Shown piece by piece: positions 24,702 through 32,420 of a DNA stretch of 44,605 bases; position 1 is the first letter of the stretch; each line of letters starts with the position of its first letter. Position numbers and translations under genes: made by a program. A model generated the notes under the pieces. That model did not search any database, had not been told where the DNA came from, and worked only from the letters and a program-made list of their open reading frames with translations. The DNA is taken from positions 1 through 44,605 of the forward strand of contig NZ_BBJP01000007.1 of assembly GCF_000739595.1 (NCBI RefSeq), given 5' to 3'. This DNA is from Halorubrum halophilum (GTDB lineage: Archaea; Halobacteriota; Halobacteria; Halobacteriales; Haloferacaceae).

Positions 24702-26167
24702 AGGCCCGCGTGCGCGGCATCTACGCGACGGCGCTCACGCAGGCACTGCTCGACGCGGACCACGAGGTCGTCGACGCGTCGCCGCCGATCCGCCGACGCT
24801 TCGACGCCGAGTTCGGAAGCACGCCGCCCGACGCGCGGATCGCGACGACCGAAGACCGACAGGGCGTCGGCGCGCACGGCGACACGGACGCTGTGGGGGC
24901 CCTCCGCGAACTCCTGACCGGGACCGGGCTCGACGCGCTGGCGTGGCCCGACCCGACCCCCCCCGGGATCGTCCTCGACGGCGAGGTGACCGAGACGCTC
25001 GGCGGGGGGGCGGTGGTGCGGCTTCGGGTCGGCGGGAACGAGAGCGACGACGGCGGCAGCACGGGAGAGACCGCCGAGGGGTACCTCCCGTACGGGAGCG
25101 TCGACGACCGGGTCGAGACGGGCGATCCGGTCCGGGTACAGGTCCGCGAGTCCGCGGCGCCGTGGACGGATCGCCGACCCGAGTTGGACGGGTCGCTGCG
25201 GGCGGGCGGCGGGCTCGTCGCGCTCGAACCGGGCTCGGGCACCCGCGTCGACGTGCGGAACGACGAGGCCGCCCGAGAGCTGTCGGGGATGCTCGACCTA
25301 CTCGGGTTGGAACCGCCGGAGGGGTGGCGCGCCGTCTGGAAGCCCCCCGCGGGCGACGCGGACACCGAGGAGCTAGCGGCTGGGCTCGACCGCGCTGTCG
25401 CGGCGGCCGAGGGGCTCGACGACGCCGTCGACGCCGCGGGAGGGGTCGAGATCCTCGACGGATCGGAGTTCGTCCGCGACGAGCCGCTGGCGACCCCGAA
25501 GGCCGGAATCTGGGTGTGGTTCGGGCGCGAGAGCCGGTTCGCGCTCGACGACCGTCGCCGCGAGGCGACCGCGACGATGCCGGGCCACCACCGCGTGAAG
25601 GCGGGGTCGGCGGACGCGTCCACCGGGGTCGACCTCGCGGAGGCGCTCTGCGAGCCCGACGCGGACGCCGCGTTTCCGTTCGGCGTCGTGACCGACGCGT
25701 TCGGCCCGGCCGAGGGCGACATGCTCCGGCTCGAACACGGCAAGCCCGACGGGCGGCTGATCACGCTGGGCGAGGCGACGGTGACCGCGGTCGACGCCGA
25801 CGGCTCGGTCGCGGTCGAGCGCGAGATGACCGGCGGCGGCACGTACGACGGGCTGGACGTACCCCGCGAGGCGGGCGACATCGCGGAGACGAGCCTGAAG
25901 GAGGGTCGATGGTGGTACCCGACCACCTACCGCGGGCGCGACGGGACAGTGCGCGGGACCTACGTCAACGTCTGCACGCCGGTTGAGGTGTTCCCGGACG
26001 CCGCCCGCTACGTGGACCTCCACGTCGACGTGGTGAAACGCCCCGACGGGACCACTGAACGCCTCGACGACGACGAACTGCGGGACGCGGAGGCGGCCGG
26101 CGACGTGCCGGAACCGCTGGCGGAGAAGGCGCGGAGCGTGGCGTCGGCGCTGGAGAACGCGCTGTAA
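24698..26167 (+). CDS. Probable ribonuclease FAU-1 (RNase E/G-like, DUF402 C-terminal)
   Basis: 489 residues. The FAU-1 family binds AU-rich RNA and is related to the S1-like and core parts of RNase E/G; a role in 5S rRNA maturation has been reported for archaeal members. The N-terminus MKARVRGIYATALTQALLDADHEVVDASPPIRRRF is characteristic. An S1/OB-like region follows (GIVLDGEVTETLGGGAVVRLRVGG...GYLPYGSVDDRVETGDPVRVQV), and the C-terminal DUF402 domain has EGRWWYPTTYRGRDGTVRGTYVNVCTPVEV and RYVDLHVDVVKRPDG. Start overlaps the upstream stop by ATGA. The TAA stop lies at the edge of a decayed transposon end. Confidence 0.88.
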   Translation: MKARVRGIYATALTQALLDADHEVVDASPPIRRRFDAEFGSTPPDARIATTEDRQGVGAHGDTDAVGALRELLTGTGLDALAWPDPTPPGIVLDGEVTETLGGGAVVRLRVGGNESDDGGSTGETAEGYLPYGSVDDRVETGDPVRVQVRESAAPWTDRRPELDGSLRAGGGLVALEPGSGTRVDVRNDEAARELSGMLDLLGLEPPEGWRAVWKPPAGDADTEELAAGLDRAVAAAEGLDDAVDAAGGVEILDGSEFVRDEPLATPKAGIWVWFGRESRFALDDRRREATATMPGHHRVKAGSADASTGVDLAEALCEPDADAAFPFGVVTDAFGPAEGDMLRLEHGKPDGRLITLGEATVTAVDADGSVAVEREMTGGGTYDGLDVPREAGDIAETSLKEGRWWYPTTYRGRDGTVRGTYVNVCTPVEVFPDAARYVDLHVDVVKRPDGTTERLDDDELRDAEAAGDVPEPLAEKARSVASALENAL

Positions 26168-26463
26168 ACTACCCTACCCTACTCCCTCGGCGCTCCGCGC
26201 CTCGGTGCTTAAGAGTGTCGTCAGAAGCGGAGTTTCTGACTGCTAACCAGAAATCTCCGATTTCTGGTGATGGGGCTTTGATGTGGACTCCCAGCAATCA
26301 GTCCCCAGCAATAGGCTGGTAACTCTCGCCGTTCAACGTCAATGCTGAAGAGAGAGGGAACGATCGTCGAATCCAGCACGGACACAAAATCCATTCGTTC
26401 GTGAAAATCGCATATTCCTAACTGAAAACGGATATTTTGAGAGACAGTAGACGAAATACCCAC
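26163..26463 (-). pseudogene. Decayed TnpB-type element remnant with right end
   Basis: An AT-rich patch. On the minus strand the sequence nearest the FAU-1 stop reads GAGTAGGGTAGGGTAGTTTA, close to the right end of the intact element (GAGTAGGCAGGGGTAGTTCA), with an inner hairpin GGCGC-GGA-GCGCC (26189-26201). Upstream of it an 80-codon minus frame contains VERRELPAYCW...AGSPHQSP, which loosely matches the TnpB tail VETALPADT...TGSPCLKEP. No RuvC motifs remain. It is judged a truncated, decayed copy; the protein match is weak. Confidence 0.5.
26220..26268 (-). repeat. Twin hairpins with complementary loops
   Basis: Hairpin one: stem GTCAGAA/TTCTGAC (26220-26226 with 26234-26240), loop GCGGAGT. 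Hairpin two: stem ACCAGAAAT/ATTTCTGGT (26246-26254 with 26260-26268), loop CTCCG. The loops are complementary (CGGAG with CTCCG), so a kissing contact or an alternative long pairing is possible. It lies within the element remnant and may be its old guide-RNA scaffold. Confidence 0.6.
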
Positions 26464-26565
26464 AAGAATTATTAGTTAGCTATGGGGATCCGATATTGTG
26501 ATAGAGAATACCACGCATATTCGATCGAGCGAGCGAGAGGGAGACGGCGATCGAACCGGCGGACC

Positions 26566-27714
26566 GTGAGCGACGCGGCCAGAGCGGACGGGTCGGGCGG
26601 TGGATCGAGGAGCGGTACCGAGCCGATACGGCGCAGCGTCGAGGTCGAGTACTGGGTGATCGACGACGACGGGCGGCTCACCGATCCGGGCGACCTCGTC
26701 GACGCGTCCGCCGGGGTCGAGCGCGAGTTCGTCAGTCCGCTCCTCGAGATCAAGACGACGCCGTGCGAGTCGACGGCGGAGCTTCGCGACGAGCTGGTCG
26801 ACCGCATCGATCGGGTGCTCCGGCGGGCCGACGAGCTCGACAAGGGGCTCGTCCCGTTGGCAACACCGCTCCACGACGGCGATATCGTCGATCTGGAGGG
26901 GGAGCGGACACGGATTCAGGACCGCGTGGTCGGGGACCGCTTCGAGTACGTCCGGCACTGCGCCGGCACGCACATCCACGTCGAACAGCAGCCGGGCCGC
27001 GCGGTCGACCAACTGAACACCCTCACCGCGCTCGATCCGGCGTTAGCGCTCGTCAACTCCTCGCCGTACTTCGAACGGGAGCCGCTGGCCGCCAGCGCGC
27101 GGTCGGTGCTGTACCGCCGGCTGGCGTACGAACACCTCCCGAGGCAGGGCGAGCTGTGGCCGTATCTCGAGGACACCGAGGAGTGGGCGAGGCGGCTCGA
27201 ACGCCGGTACGAGGCGTTCGTCGCCGAGGCGGTCACCGCCGGCTGCGACCGGGAGACCGTCGAGGCGTGTTTCACCCCGGAGGGCGCGGTGTGGATCCCC
27301 GTCAAGCTCCGAGCGGCGTTCTCGACGGTCGAGTGGCGTTCGCCGGACGCCGCGCTCCCGAGCCAAGTCGTTCAGCTGGCGGACGACCTCGTCGAGGTCG
27401 TCGACCGAGCTGTGACCACGGAGGTGCAGATCGGAGGCGACGAGGGGCGCGTAACGGACGACGCCGTCGTGCTTCCGTCGTTCGACACGGTAACGGAGCG
27501 CGTCGAGGCCGCCATCCGCGACGGGCTCGAGTCGGACGACGTTCGGTCGTACCTGGACCGGATGGGGTTCGACGTGGACGCGTACAAGCCCCTTTCGGCG
27601 GAGCTACGAGGCGACGAGGCGCTCTCGGCGGCGGAGGCGAGACAGACGCGGCTCGACTACGCGGACCGGTTAAAACGCGACATCCGCCCTCGACAACCGG
27701 TGAGTGGCGACTGA
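26566..27714 (+). CDS. gshA: Glutamate-cysteine ligase, GCS2-type (haloarchaeal)
   Basis: 382 residues from GTG 26566. Haloarchaea use gamma-glutamylcysteine as their main thiol, made by this enzyme from glutamate and cysteine with ATP. The family pattern is clear: RRSVEVEYWVIDDDGRL (metal/substrate Glu) , EFVSPLLEIKTTPCES, HCAGTHIHVEQ and STVEWRSPDAALPSQV. An ATG at 26482 is in frame but adds 28 mostly basic residues (RARGRRRSNRRT), which do not fit the acidic style or the family N-terminus; a GCATATTCG box near 26515 suits the GTG with a short leader. The region from 26464 to 26565 holds these promoter-like AT-rich sequences. Confidence 0.82.
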   Translation: MSDAARADGSGGGSRSGTEPIRRSVEVEYWVIDDDGRLTDPGDLVDASAGVEREFVSPLLEIKTTPCESTAELRDELVDRIDRVLRRADELDKGLVPLATPLHDGDIVDLEGERTRIQDRVVGDRFEYVRHCAGTHIHVEQQPGRAVDQLNTLTALDPALALVNSSPYFEREPLAASARSVLYRRLAYEHLPRQGELWPYLEDTEEWARRLERRYEAFVAEAVTAGCDRETVEACFTPEGAVWIPVKLRAAFSTVEWRSPDAALPSQVVQLADDLVEVVDRAVTTEVQIGGDEGRVTDDAVVLPSFDTVTERVEAAIRDGLESDDVRSYLDRMGFDVDAYKPLSAELRGDEALSAAEARQTRLDYADRLKRDIRPRQPVSGD

Positions 27715-27776
27715 GGCGGAGATGTTGTCCCCGCCCGTCGGCGCCACGGTGACCGGTGTATCGATCGCGGCCGCTC

Positions 27777-28103
27777 TCAGAAGTGGTTCGCGGACTCGGT
27801 CTCGTGTTTCAGCTCGCCCCCGCGACCGCCTTCGACGGTGGAGGCGCCCTGATCGCCGGAGGAGGCGGTCCTGACCGTCACGTTGTCGACCTCCTCGAAG
27901 TCCATGATGAGGTCGCGGCGGATGTTGTCGGCGGTGATGTTCGAGATACCGCAGCCGGAGCAGGTGCCACCGAGTTCGACGACCACTTCGCCGGTCTCGG
28001 CGTTCGCCTCGCGCACGACGCTCGTGCCGCCGTGCATCTGGATGATCGGCATCTGTCCGACCATCCACTCCTCGACTCGGTCCGCGAGGCTCTCGTCACT
28101 CAT
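27777..28103 (-). CDS. NifU-like iron-sulfur cluster scaffold protein
   Basis: 108 residues, a single NifU C-terminal-type domain. The cluster-binding pair is C48-S-G-C51 in [22 protein letters not shown]. The N-terminal half has [22 protein letters not shown], normal for the family, and a polar tail of about 25 residues follows the fold. Such proteins carry or transfer Fe-S clusters. Nearby ferredoxin genes (28.7 kb) would be possible recipients. ATG 28103 is preferred, though a GTG two codons earlier is possible. Convergent with gshA. Confidence 0.87.
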   Translation of the reverse strand: MSDESLADRVEEWMVGQMPIIQMHGGTSVVREANAETGEVVVELGGTCSGCGISNITADNIRRDLIMDFEEVDNVTVRTASSGDQGASTVEGGRGGELKHETESANHF

Positions 28104-28230
28104 TGCCACGTCTTCGCGGCCGAGCCTATGGAAGCTTGCGGTTTGCGAGCACGGCGAGAGCGAGAAAGGAACTGTATCACCGTCGATCCTGCGAGAACGA
28201 GTCGGGAAGGGGCGTTCGGTTACTCGACGA

Positions 28231-28557
28231 TCACTCCTCCCGGTCGTCAGCGCGCTCCGACTCGCTCGGGAGGCTCGTCGGGTCCGGCGGGTCGTCGCCG
28301 TGCATCGAGTCGTCGCGTTCGAGGAGGTACAGGAGCGGTCCGAGCGCCGCGAGCACGAGCACGCCGGGGAGCGGCGCGTCGGGGACGAGAAGCACGGTGA
28401 GCGCAGCGACACCCGACGTGACGAGGACGAAGGCGGCCCAAAGGCGCGGCGACCCGAGGTCGACGCCGACCGCCTCGGCGTCGCGGGAGACGAGCGCGGC
28501 CGCGACCGCGGCGAGGAACGCGGCGATCCCGACGCCGAGGACCGTGGTGACGGACAT
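28231..28557 (-). CDS. Small membrane protein, three helices
   Basis: 108 residues. Three predicted membrane helices: [40 protein letters not shown] and [19 protein letters not shown], then an acidic cytoplasmic tail ([12 protein letters not shown]...ERADDREE). I do not recognise a named family. It is upstream of the nifU-like gene on the same strand with a 127-base gap, and downstream of the membrane ferredoxin gene, so it may belong to a loose redox cluster. Confidence 0.7.
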   Translation of the reverse strand: MSVTTVLGVGIAAFLAAVAAALVSRDAEAVGVDLGSPRLWAAFVLVTSGVAALTVLLVPDAPLPGVLVLAALGPLLYLLERDDSMHGDDPPDPTSLPSESERADDREE

Positions 28558-28646
28558 ACGTCCCGTTCGGTCGAGAGGCGAAAAAGGGTGTCGCGAACGG
28601 GCGACGGATCCGAGAAGAAACCGAAAGAGGGGGAGAAAGACCGCGA

Positions 28647-28667
28647 ACCGCGGACCGCGGACCGCGG
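28647..28667 (+). repeat. Three tandem copies of ACCGCGG
   Basis: The 7-base unit ACCGCGG repeats exactly three times at 28647-28667, just downstream of the membrane ferredoxin stop. Each unit contains the palindrome CCGCGG. Confidence 0.85.
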
Positions 28668-28675
28668 CGCGACGC

Positions 28676-29278
28676 CTACGGCGCCTCGCCGGTCTCGATG
28701 CTGAAGGAGTCGCGGGGGTACGCGACGCAGGTCAGGGTGTAGCCGTTGTCGATCTCGGCGTCTTCGAGCATCTGCTGGTTGTCGTGCTCGACGAAGTCCT
28801 CGGAGGGACCGTCGGCGATCCGACCGGCACAGGAGACGCACTGGCCCTGCCGGCAGGCGTACGGGAGGTCCCACCCCTCGTCTTCGCCCTGTTCGAGGAT
28901 GGGCTCGTTGTTGGAGAGTTCGACGGTCTCGCCCTGCTTGACGAACTCGACCTCGAAGTACTCGACCTCGTCTTCGGGGATGTCTCCGGGGCCGGAGCCG
29001 CCGGCCTCGGCGTCCTCAAGCTCGCCCTCTTCCCCCTCGCCCCCGGCGGGAATGGCGCCGCCGCCACCGCCGCCGCCGATGGCGCGGTTACCGGGCTCGG
29101 GGAAGTCGGTCTCGGGGACCGCGGACGCGCGGCGTTCGAGCAGTTCGTCCGAGATGTCGGCCGCGGGCTCCCAGCCCGTCCCCTTCAGGCTGGTGACGAA
29201 AACGACGAGCAGCGTTGCGATCGCCCCGAGAACGATCGCGGGGACGTTCGCGATGTTCGCAATGAGCGGGTTGAGCAT
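28676..29278 (-). CDS. Membrane-anchored [2Fe-2S] ferredoxin
   Basis: 200 residues. One N-terminal membrane helix (about residues 8-30, [20 protein letters not shown]) anchors it. A linker follows with a run of seven glycines (68-74) and an acidic Gly/Glu stretch. From ~105 there is a ferredoxin domain with plant-type spacing: C142, C147, C150 (CRQGQCVSC) and C184 (LTCVAYP). Fusion of helix, flexible linker and ferredoxin suggests electron transfer close to the membrane, for example to or from a quinone-linked enzyme. ATG 29278 is the only good start. The soluble ferredoxin at 17.7 kb has different cysteine spacing. Confidence 0.85.
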   Translation of the reverse strand: MLNPLIANIANVPAIVLGAIATLLVVFVTSLKGTGWEPAADISDELLERRASAVPETDFPEPGNRAIGGGGGGGAIPAGGEGEEGELEDAEAGGSGPGDIPEDEVEYFEVEFVKQGETVELSNNEPILEQGEDEGWDLPYACRQGQCVSCAGRIADGPSEDFVEHDNQQMLEDAEIDNGYTLTCVAYPRDSFSIETGEAP

Positions 29279-29469
29279 ACGAGACGATATGGAGAGGTGG
29301 CTTAAGGCCGTTTTGATCGGTCCAACCGCGTGAGAGTCGCGAGGGCGGGGCCCGAGGCGCGCGACTGGGGCGCGGCCGCGCGCCACGTCACCGGAACGGG
29401 CCCACACCACGAAACGGACCCACGTCACGGAACGGACCATTTATCGGCCGAGCGGCCGACTGGACCCGC

Positions 29470-29952
29470 ATGGAAGTGAAATCGCGGCACCACCTCCGGA
29501 GCGACGACATCCAGGCGATCCGCGAGGCGGTCGGTGACCACCTCGGCGTCGACATCGACGGGGACACCTTCGAGTTCGTCGAGTTCGTGAACGCGAACTA
29601 CGAACTCGTACTCGTCGACGGCGAGCCGGCGGTGTTCTACGTCGACGACGACGAGCCGTTCCTCACCGTGCGAGGCGCGAACGACTACGAACCCAAGACG
29701 GGGGTCGTCACGGTCGACGCGGGCGCCATCTCGTTCGTCTCCGACGGCGCCGACGTGATGCGTCCCGGCATCGTCGAGGCCGACCCCGAGATCCGCGAGG
29801 GCGACCTCGTCGTGATCGCCGAGGAGACCCACGAGAAGGTGCTCGCGGTCGGCCGCGCGCTGGTCGACGGCGACGAGATGGCCGGCGACAGCGGGAAGGT
29901 CGTCGAGTCGATCCACCACGTCGGCGACGAGCTGTACGAGTTCTCGGCGTAA
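29470..29952 (+). CDS. PUA-domain RNA-binding protein (Tma20/MCT-1-like)
   Basis: 160 residues. The N-terminal pre-PUA part (MEVKSRHHLRSDDIQAIREAV) and the C-terminal PUA domain (VVTVDAGAISFVSDGADVMRPGIVEADPEIREGDLVVI) match the archaeal COG2016 group related to Tma20/MCT-1, which act on ribosomes or tRNA in translation. An ACCATTTATCGG box at ~29436-29447 is 27 bases before ATG 29470. The second structured element copy follows the stop after about 50 bases. Confidence 0.85.
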   Translation: MEVKSRHHLRSDDIQAIREAVGDHLGVDIDGDTFEFVEFVNANYELVLVDGEPAVFYVDDDEPFLTVRGANDYEPKTGVVTVDAGAISFVSDGADVMRPGIVEADPEIREGDLVVIAEETHEKVLAVGRALVDGDEMAGDSGKVVESIHHVGDELYEFSA

Positions 29953-30005
29953 GCGGGCGCGAGCGGTGTGTTGCTTATAAACGGTGCGAGCGAGCGCGAC
30001 GGCTG

Positions 30006-30383
30006 TTTATAAATGAACGGTGCGGTGGCGCGCCCCGGTGAGCGGCCCGAAGGGGCGCGAACCGACGGTGCGAGGGAGTCGGACGCCCGGAGTGAAGCGA
30101 AGGGCGGCCGACGAGGCTGGGGAGGTGTGAGGCGCGGTGCTGTGCGGGGCGGGGTGGGACTCAAAGGGGCAGTCGCGAGGAGCGCGCAGGCGACGTAAGC
30201 ACCGCAACGAGGGAGCGAACGAAGTGAGCGACCGAGTGAGGAGCACAGCGAGCGTGCGTGCTCCTCGCGACTGGGGCTTTGGAGGTGTTCTCCGCGGATC
30301 TAACAGCAATCGCTTATAAGTGAGCGGCTGGGGCTTTGTCAGTATTCGCGGCAGATCCGCAGTTACTATTTATAAACGATCGA
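30006..30383 (+). repeat. Structured intergenic element, copy 3 (with duplicated end)
   Basis: Begins at TTTATAAA (30006) with GGTGGCGCGCC (30024-30034), two hairpins (CGGT...ACCG and GTCGG...CCGAC), GAGGCTGGGGAGG, CTCAAAGGGGCAG (30160-30172), an 11-bp stem TCGCGAGGAGC (30173-30183) with GCTCCTCGCGA (30260-30270), and CTGGGGCTTTGGAGG (30271-30285). Then the end module is repeated: CTGGGGCTTTG again at 30328-30338, each followed by a TTATAA motif (30314 and 30368). A further CTTATAAAC lies at ~29974. It fills the gap between the PUA and EEP genes. Confidence 0.75.
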
Positions 30384-30462
30384 CTGAAGCGTCAACACCG
30401 TATTCGCCGATCTCGCGATCGCTCCGCGCCTTTTAATCGCCTCCCCTGTGACCCCCACGGTA

Positions 30463-31305
30463 ATGACCGCGATTCGGGTGCTGAGCTACAACGTCCGCTA
30501 CGCCAACCGCGGCGACCACCACGACGCGTGGCACGACCGTCGAGACGCCGTCGCGCGGCTCGTTCGCTTCCACCGCCCGGGCGTCGCCGCCTTTCAGGAG
30601 CCGCTGCCCGACCAGCGCGAGGACCTCCGCGAGCGGCTTCCGAGCTACGAGTTCGTTGGACGCGGGCGCGACCCTGGCGGCGAGGGAGAGGGATGCCCGA
30701 TCGCCGTCCGAGCCGACCGGTGGGAGGTCGCCGACAGCGACACGTTCTGGCTCTCCGAGACGCCGAGCGAGCGGTCGACCGACTGGGGGGCCGCCCACCC
30801 GCGGATCGCGACGTGGGCGCGGGTCCGCGCGGTCGACGGCGACGCCGCGCTCCTCCTCGTCAACACGCACTTCGACCACGTCAGCGCGCACGCGCGACGC
30901 GAGTCGGCGCGGCTGCTCCGCGAGCGGCTTCCAGAGCTAGCAGGGGCAGACGCCGACACCCCCGACTCGACGCCCCCCGTCGTGCTCGTCGGCGACTTGA
31001 ACTGCACACCGGGATCGGATCCGCACCGGATCCTCGTCGGTGACGATCCGGCGGGGGAGTCCGAGGTGGGGCCGACCGACGCCGACCGACTCGCCCTCCG
31101 CGACGCGGCCGCGGCCGCCGACCTCCGACACGGCCCGGAGACGAGCCTCACCGACTTCGCGCGACTGATCGACGGGCGCCGGATCGACCACGCGCTCGTC
31201 TCGCCCGAGGTGGGCGTCGAGGCGTTCGCGACCCTCGCGGACCGCGACGACCGGGGGCGATACCCCTCCGATCACCTGCCGGTGCTCGCGCGATTGGAGA
31301 TATAA
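30463..31305 (+). CDS. Endonuclease/exonuclease/phosphatase (EEP) family hydrolase
   Basis: 280 residues. EEP-fold motifs are in order: SYNVRYANRG (Asn), AFQEP (metal Glu), NTHFDHVS (catalytic His region), GDLNCTPGSDP (Asp/Asn) and SDHLPVLARLEI (final Asp-His). This group includes phosphodiesterases acting on DNA, lipids or phosphoinositides; the substrate cannot be named. A CCTTTTAATCG box at ~30428-30438 lies ~30 bases before ATG 30463, which is preferred to the GTG at 30448. There is no signal peptide. Confidence 0.85.
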   Translation: MTAIRVLSYNVRYANRGDHHDAWHDRRDAVARLVRFHRPGVAAFQEPLPDQREDLRERLPSYEFVGRGRDPGGEGEGCPIAVRADRWEVADSDTFWLSETPSERSTDWGAAHPRIATWARVRAVDGDAALLLVNTHFDHVSAHARRESARLLRERLPELAGADADTPDSTPPVVLVGDLNCTPGSDPHRILVGDDPAGESEVGPTDADRLALRDAAAAADLRHGPETSLTDFARLIDGRRIDHALVSPEVGVEAFATLADRDDRGRYPSDHLPVLARLEI

Positions 31306-31322
31306 GGAACGCTCGGAGAGCC

Positions 31323-32009
31323 CTACTCCTCGTCAGCGTACTTCTCCATCACCGTCTCGTAGCCGTGCTTGGCCGTCTCGTACGTCTCGCGGAGGTCGGC
31401 GATCGGCGTCTCGCTCGCGTCGACGCGGAGGTCGTCGTAGTACGGGTCCTCGGTCTCGTCGCCCGCGGTCGTCCGCACCAGCAGCGCCGCGGACTGGACC
31501 GGCAGGTCCTCCCGCTTGTCGCCGCCGGCGGCGTGGCCCGCCGCGAGCGCGTCGATCAGCCGCTCCGCCAGCGGGGCGTCGCCGTGCGCGTCCGACTCGT
31601 AGGCGGCCGCGGCGTCGTCGATCACGTCTTCGCCCGTCAAGAGATTGCCCGCGATAGTGTAGTTCTCGCCGACGACGTGGCCGTACCAGTCGTTACACTC
31701 CTCGCCGGAGAACGCGAAGGTCCCGTCGGCGTCGACCCCGTGGAGCTGGCGCTGGGGCTTCCCGTCGTCGGCGTTTAAAAGGGCCTCCAGGGCATCGTCG
31801 ACCGAGAGCCCGTCGCCGAGGTACTCGATCCCCTTCCGGCCCAACTCGACGTTGACGAGCGACTGGGTCGCCACCGCGCCGTCGGCCGACGCGAACGGAC
31901 ACAGCGTTCCGACCCCCGGGAGGCGCGTGGTCACCGCCACGCCGTACCGGATCTGGTCGTCGCCGTCGTCGTCCGTGTACCGCTCGCGAACGCAGATGCT
32001 GAACGTCAC
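31323..32009 (-). CDS. DUF1028 family protein (Ntn-hydrolase-like)
   Basis: 228 residues from a GTG at 32009. The start MTFSICVRER, then YGVAVTTRLPGVGTLCPFASADGAVATQSLVNVELGRKGIEYL, is the DUF1028 signature; the Thr at position 2 would be the nucleophile if it works like other Ntn hydrolases. GENYTIAGNLLTGEDVI is the second conserved block. The natural substrate is unknown. A CCCTTTTGC box on the minus strand is ~27 bases upstream. Convergent with the EEP gene, 17 bases apart. Confidence 0.82.
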   Translation of the reverse strand: MTFSICVRERYTDDDGDDQIRYGVAVTTRLPGVGTLCPFASADGAVATQSLVNVELGRKGIEYLGDGLSVDDALEALLNADDGKPQRQLHGVDADGTFAFSGEECNDWYGHVVGENYTIAGNLLTGEDVIDDAAAAYESDAHGDAPLAERLIDALAAGHAAGGDKREDLPVQSAALLVRTTAGDETEDPYYDDLRVDASETPIADLRETYETAKHGYETVMEKYADEE

Positions 32010-32420
32010 ACCGTAAATCGGTGGAGGTACCGCAAAAGGGTACGTTCCGGGGGCGACGTTTCCGGTTTCGCTCGCGATCGGACTGCACGCCGGGTCGCGT
32101 AGAGAGCGACGTCACTGTAGAGACGAAGTGGAAGCCGAAACAGGCGGTTACACACCCTTAAGCGGAGCCAAACCGCCGGCATCGGAGACGGTCGTAGTGT
32201 TATGGTTGGTGTCAACAGGCGACACACTTATGCGTGCGAATCCCTCCCATACATATAGCCTCGGTTACGGGCGAACGGCGATCCGTCGCGGGTCGCCCTC
32301 GACGACAGCGGTGTTCGCGGCTCGATGAGCCGTCGTCTCAGGCACGCAGAGCCGTGCCGCCACGCGTCGAGGGCGCTCGCAGCGAATCGCGCCCATCCGA
32401 GCAATCAGAGACGAAATACA
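32010..32420 (+). promoter_or_regulatory. Long upstream region of the prkA operon
   Basis: 411 bases without a gene. TATA-like boxes occur at 32153-32163 (CCCTTAAGC), ~32226-32232 (ACTTATG) and 32248-32260 (ATACATATAG). An inverted repeat GTGTC/GACAC sits at 32209-32213 and 32221-32225, beside these boxes. From the strongest box the leader would be ~135 bases, unusually long for this genome style. An in-frame upstream extension of PrkA (from 32325) is very basic and is not credible as protein. Confidence 0.45.

Noticed and set aside
26482-26565. ATG start for the glutamate-cysteine ligase at 26482
   Set aside because: It would add a basic N-terminus not seen in the family; the GTG at 26566 fits better.
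32325-32420. N-terminal extension of PrkA
   Set aside because: Basic, Cys/His-containing sequence unlike the rest of the protein; MSDRHTLERL at 32421 is the expected start.
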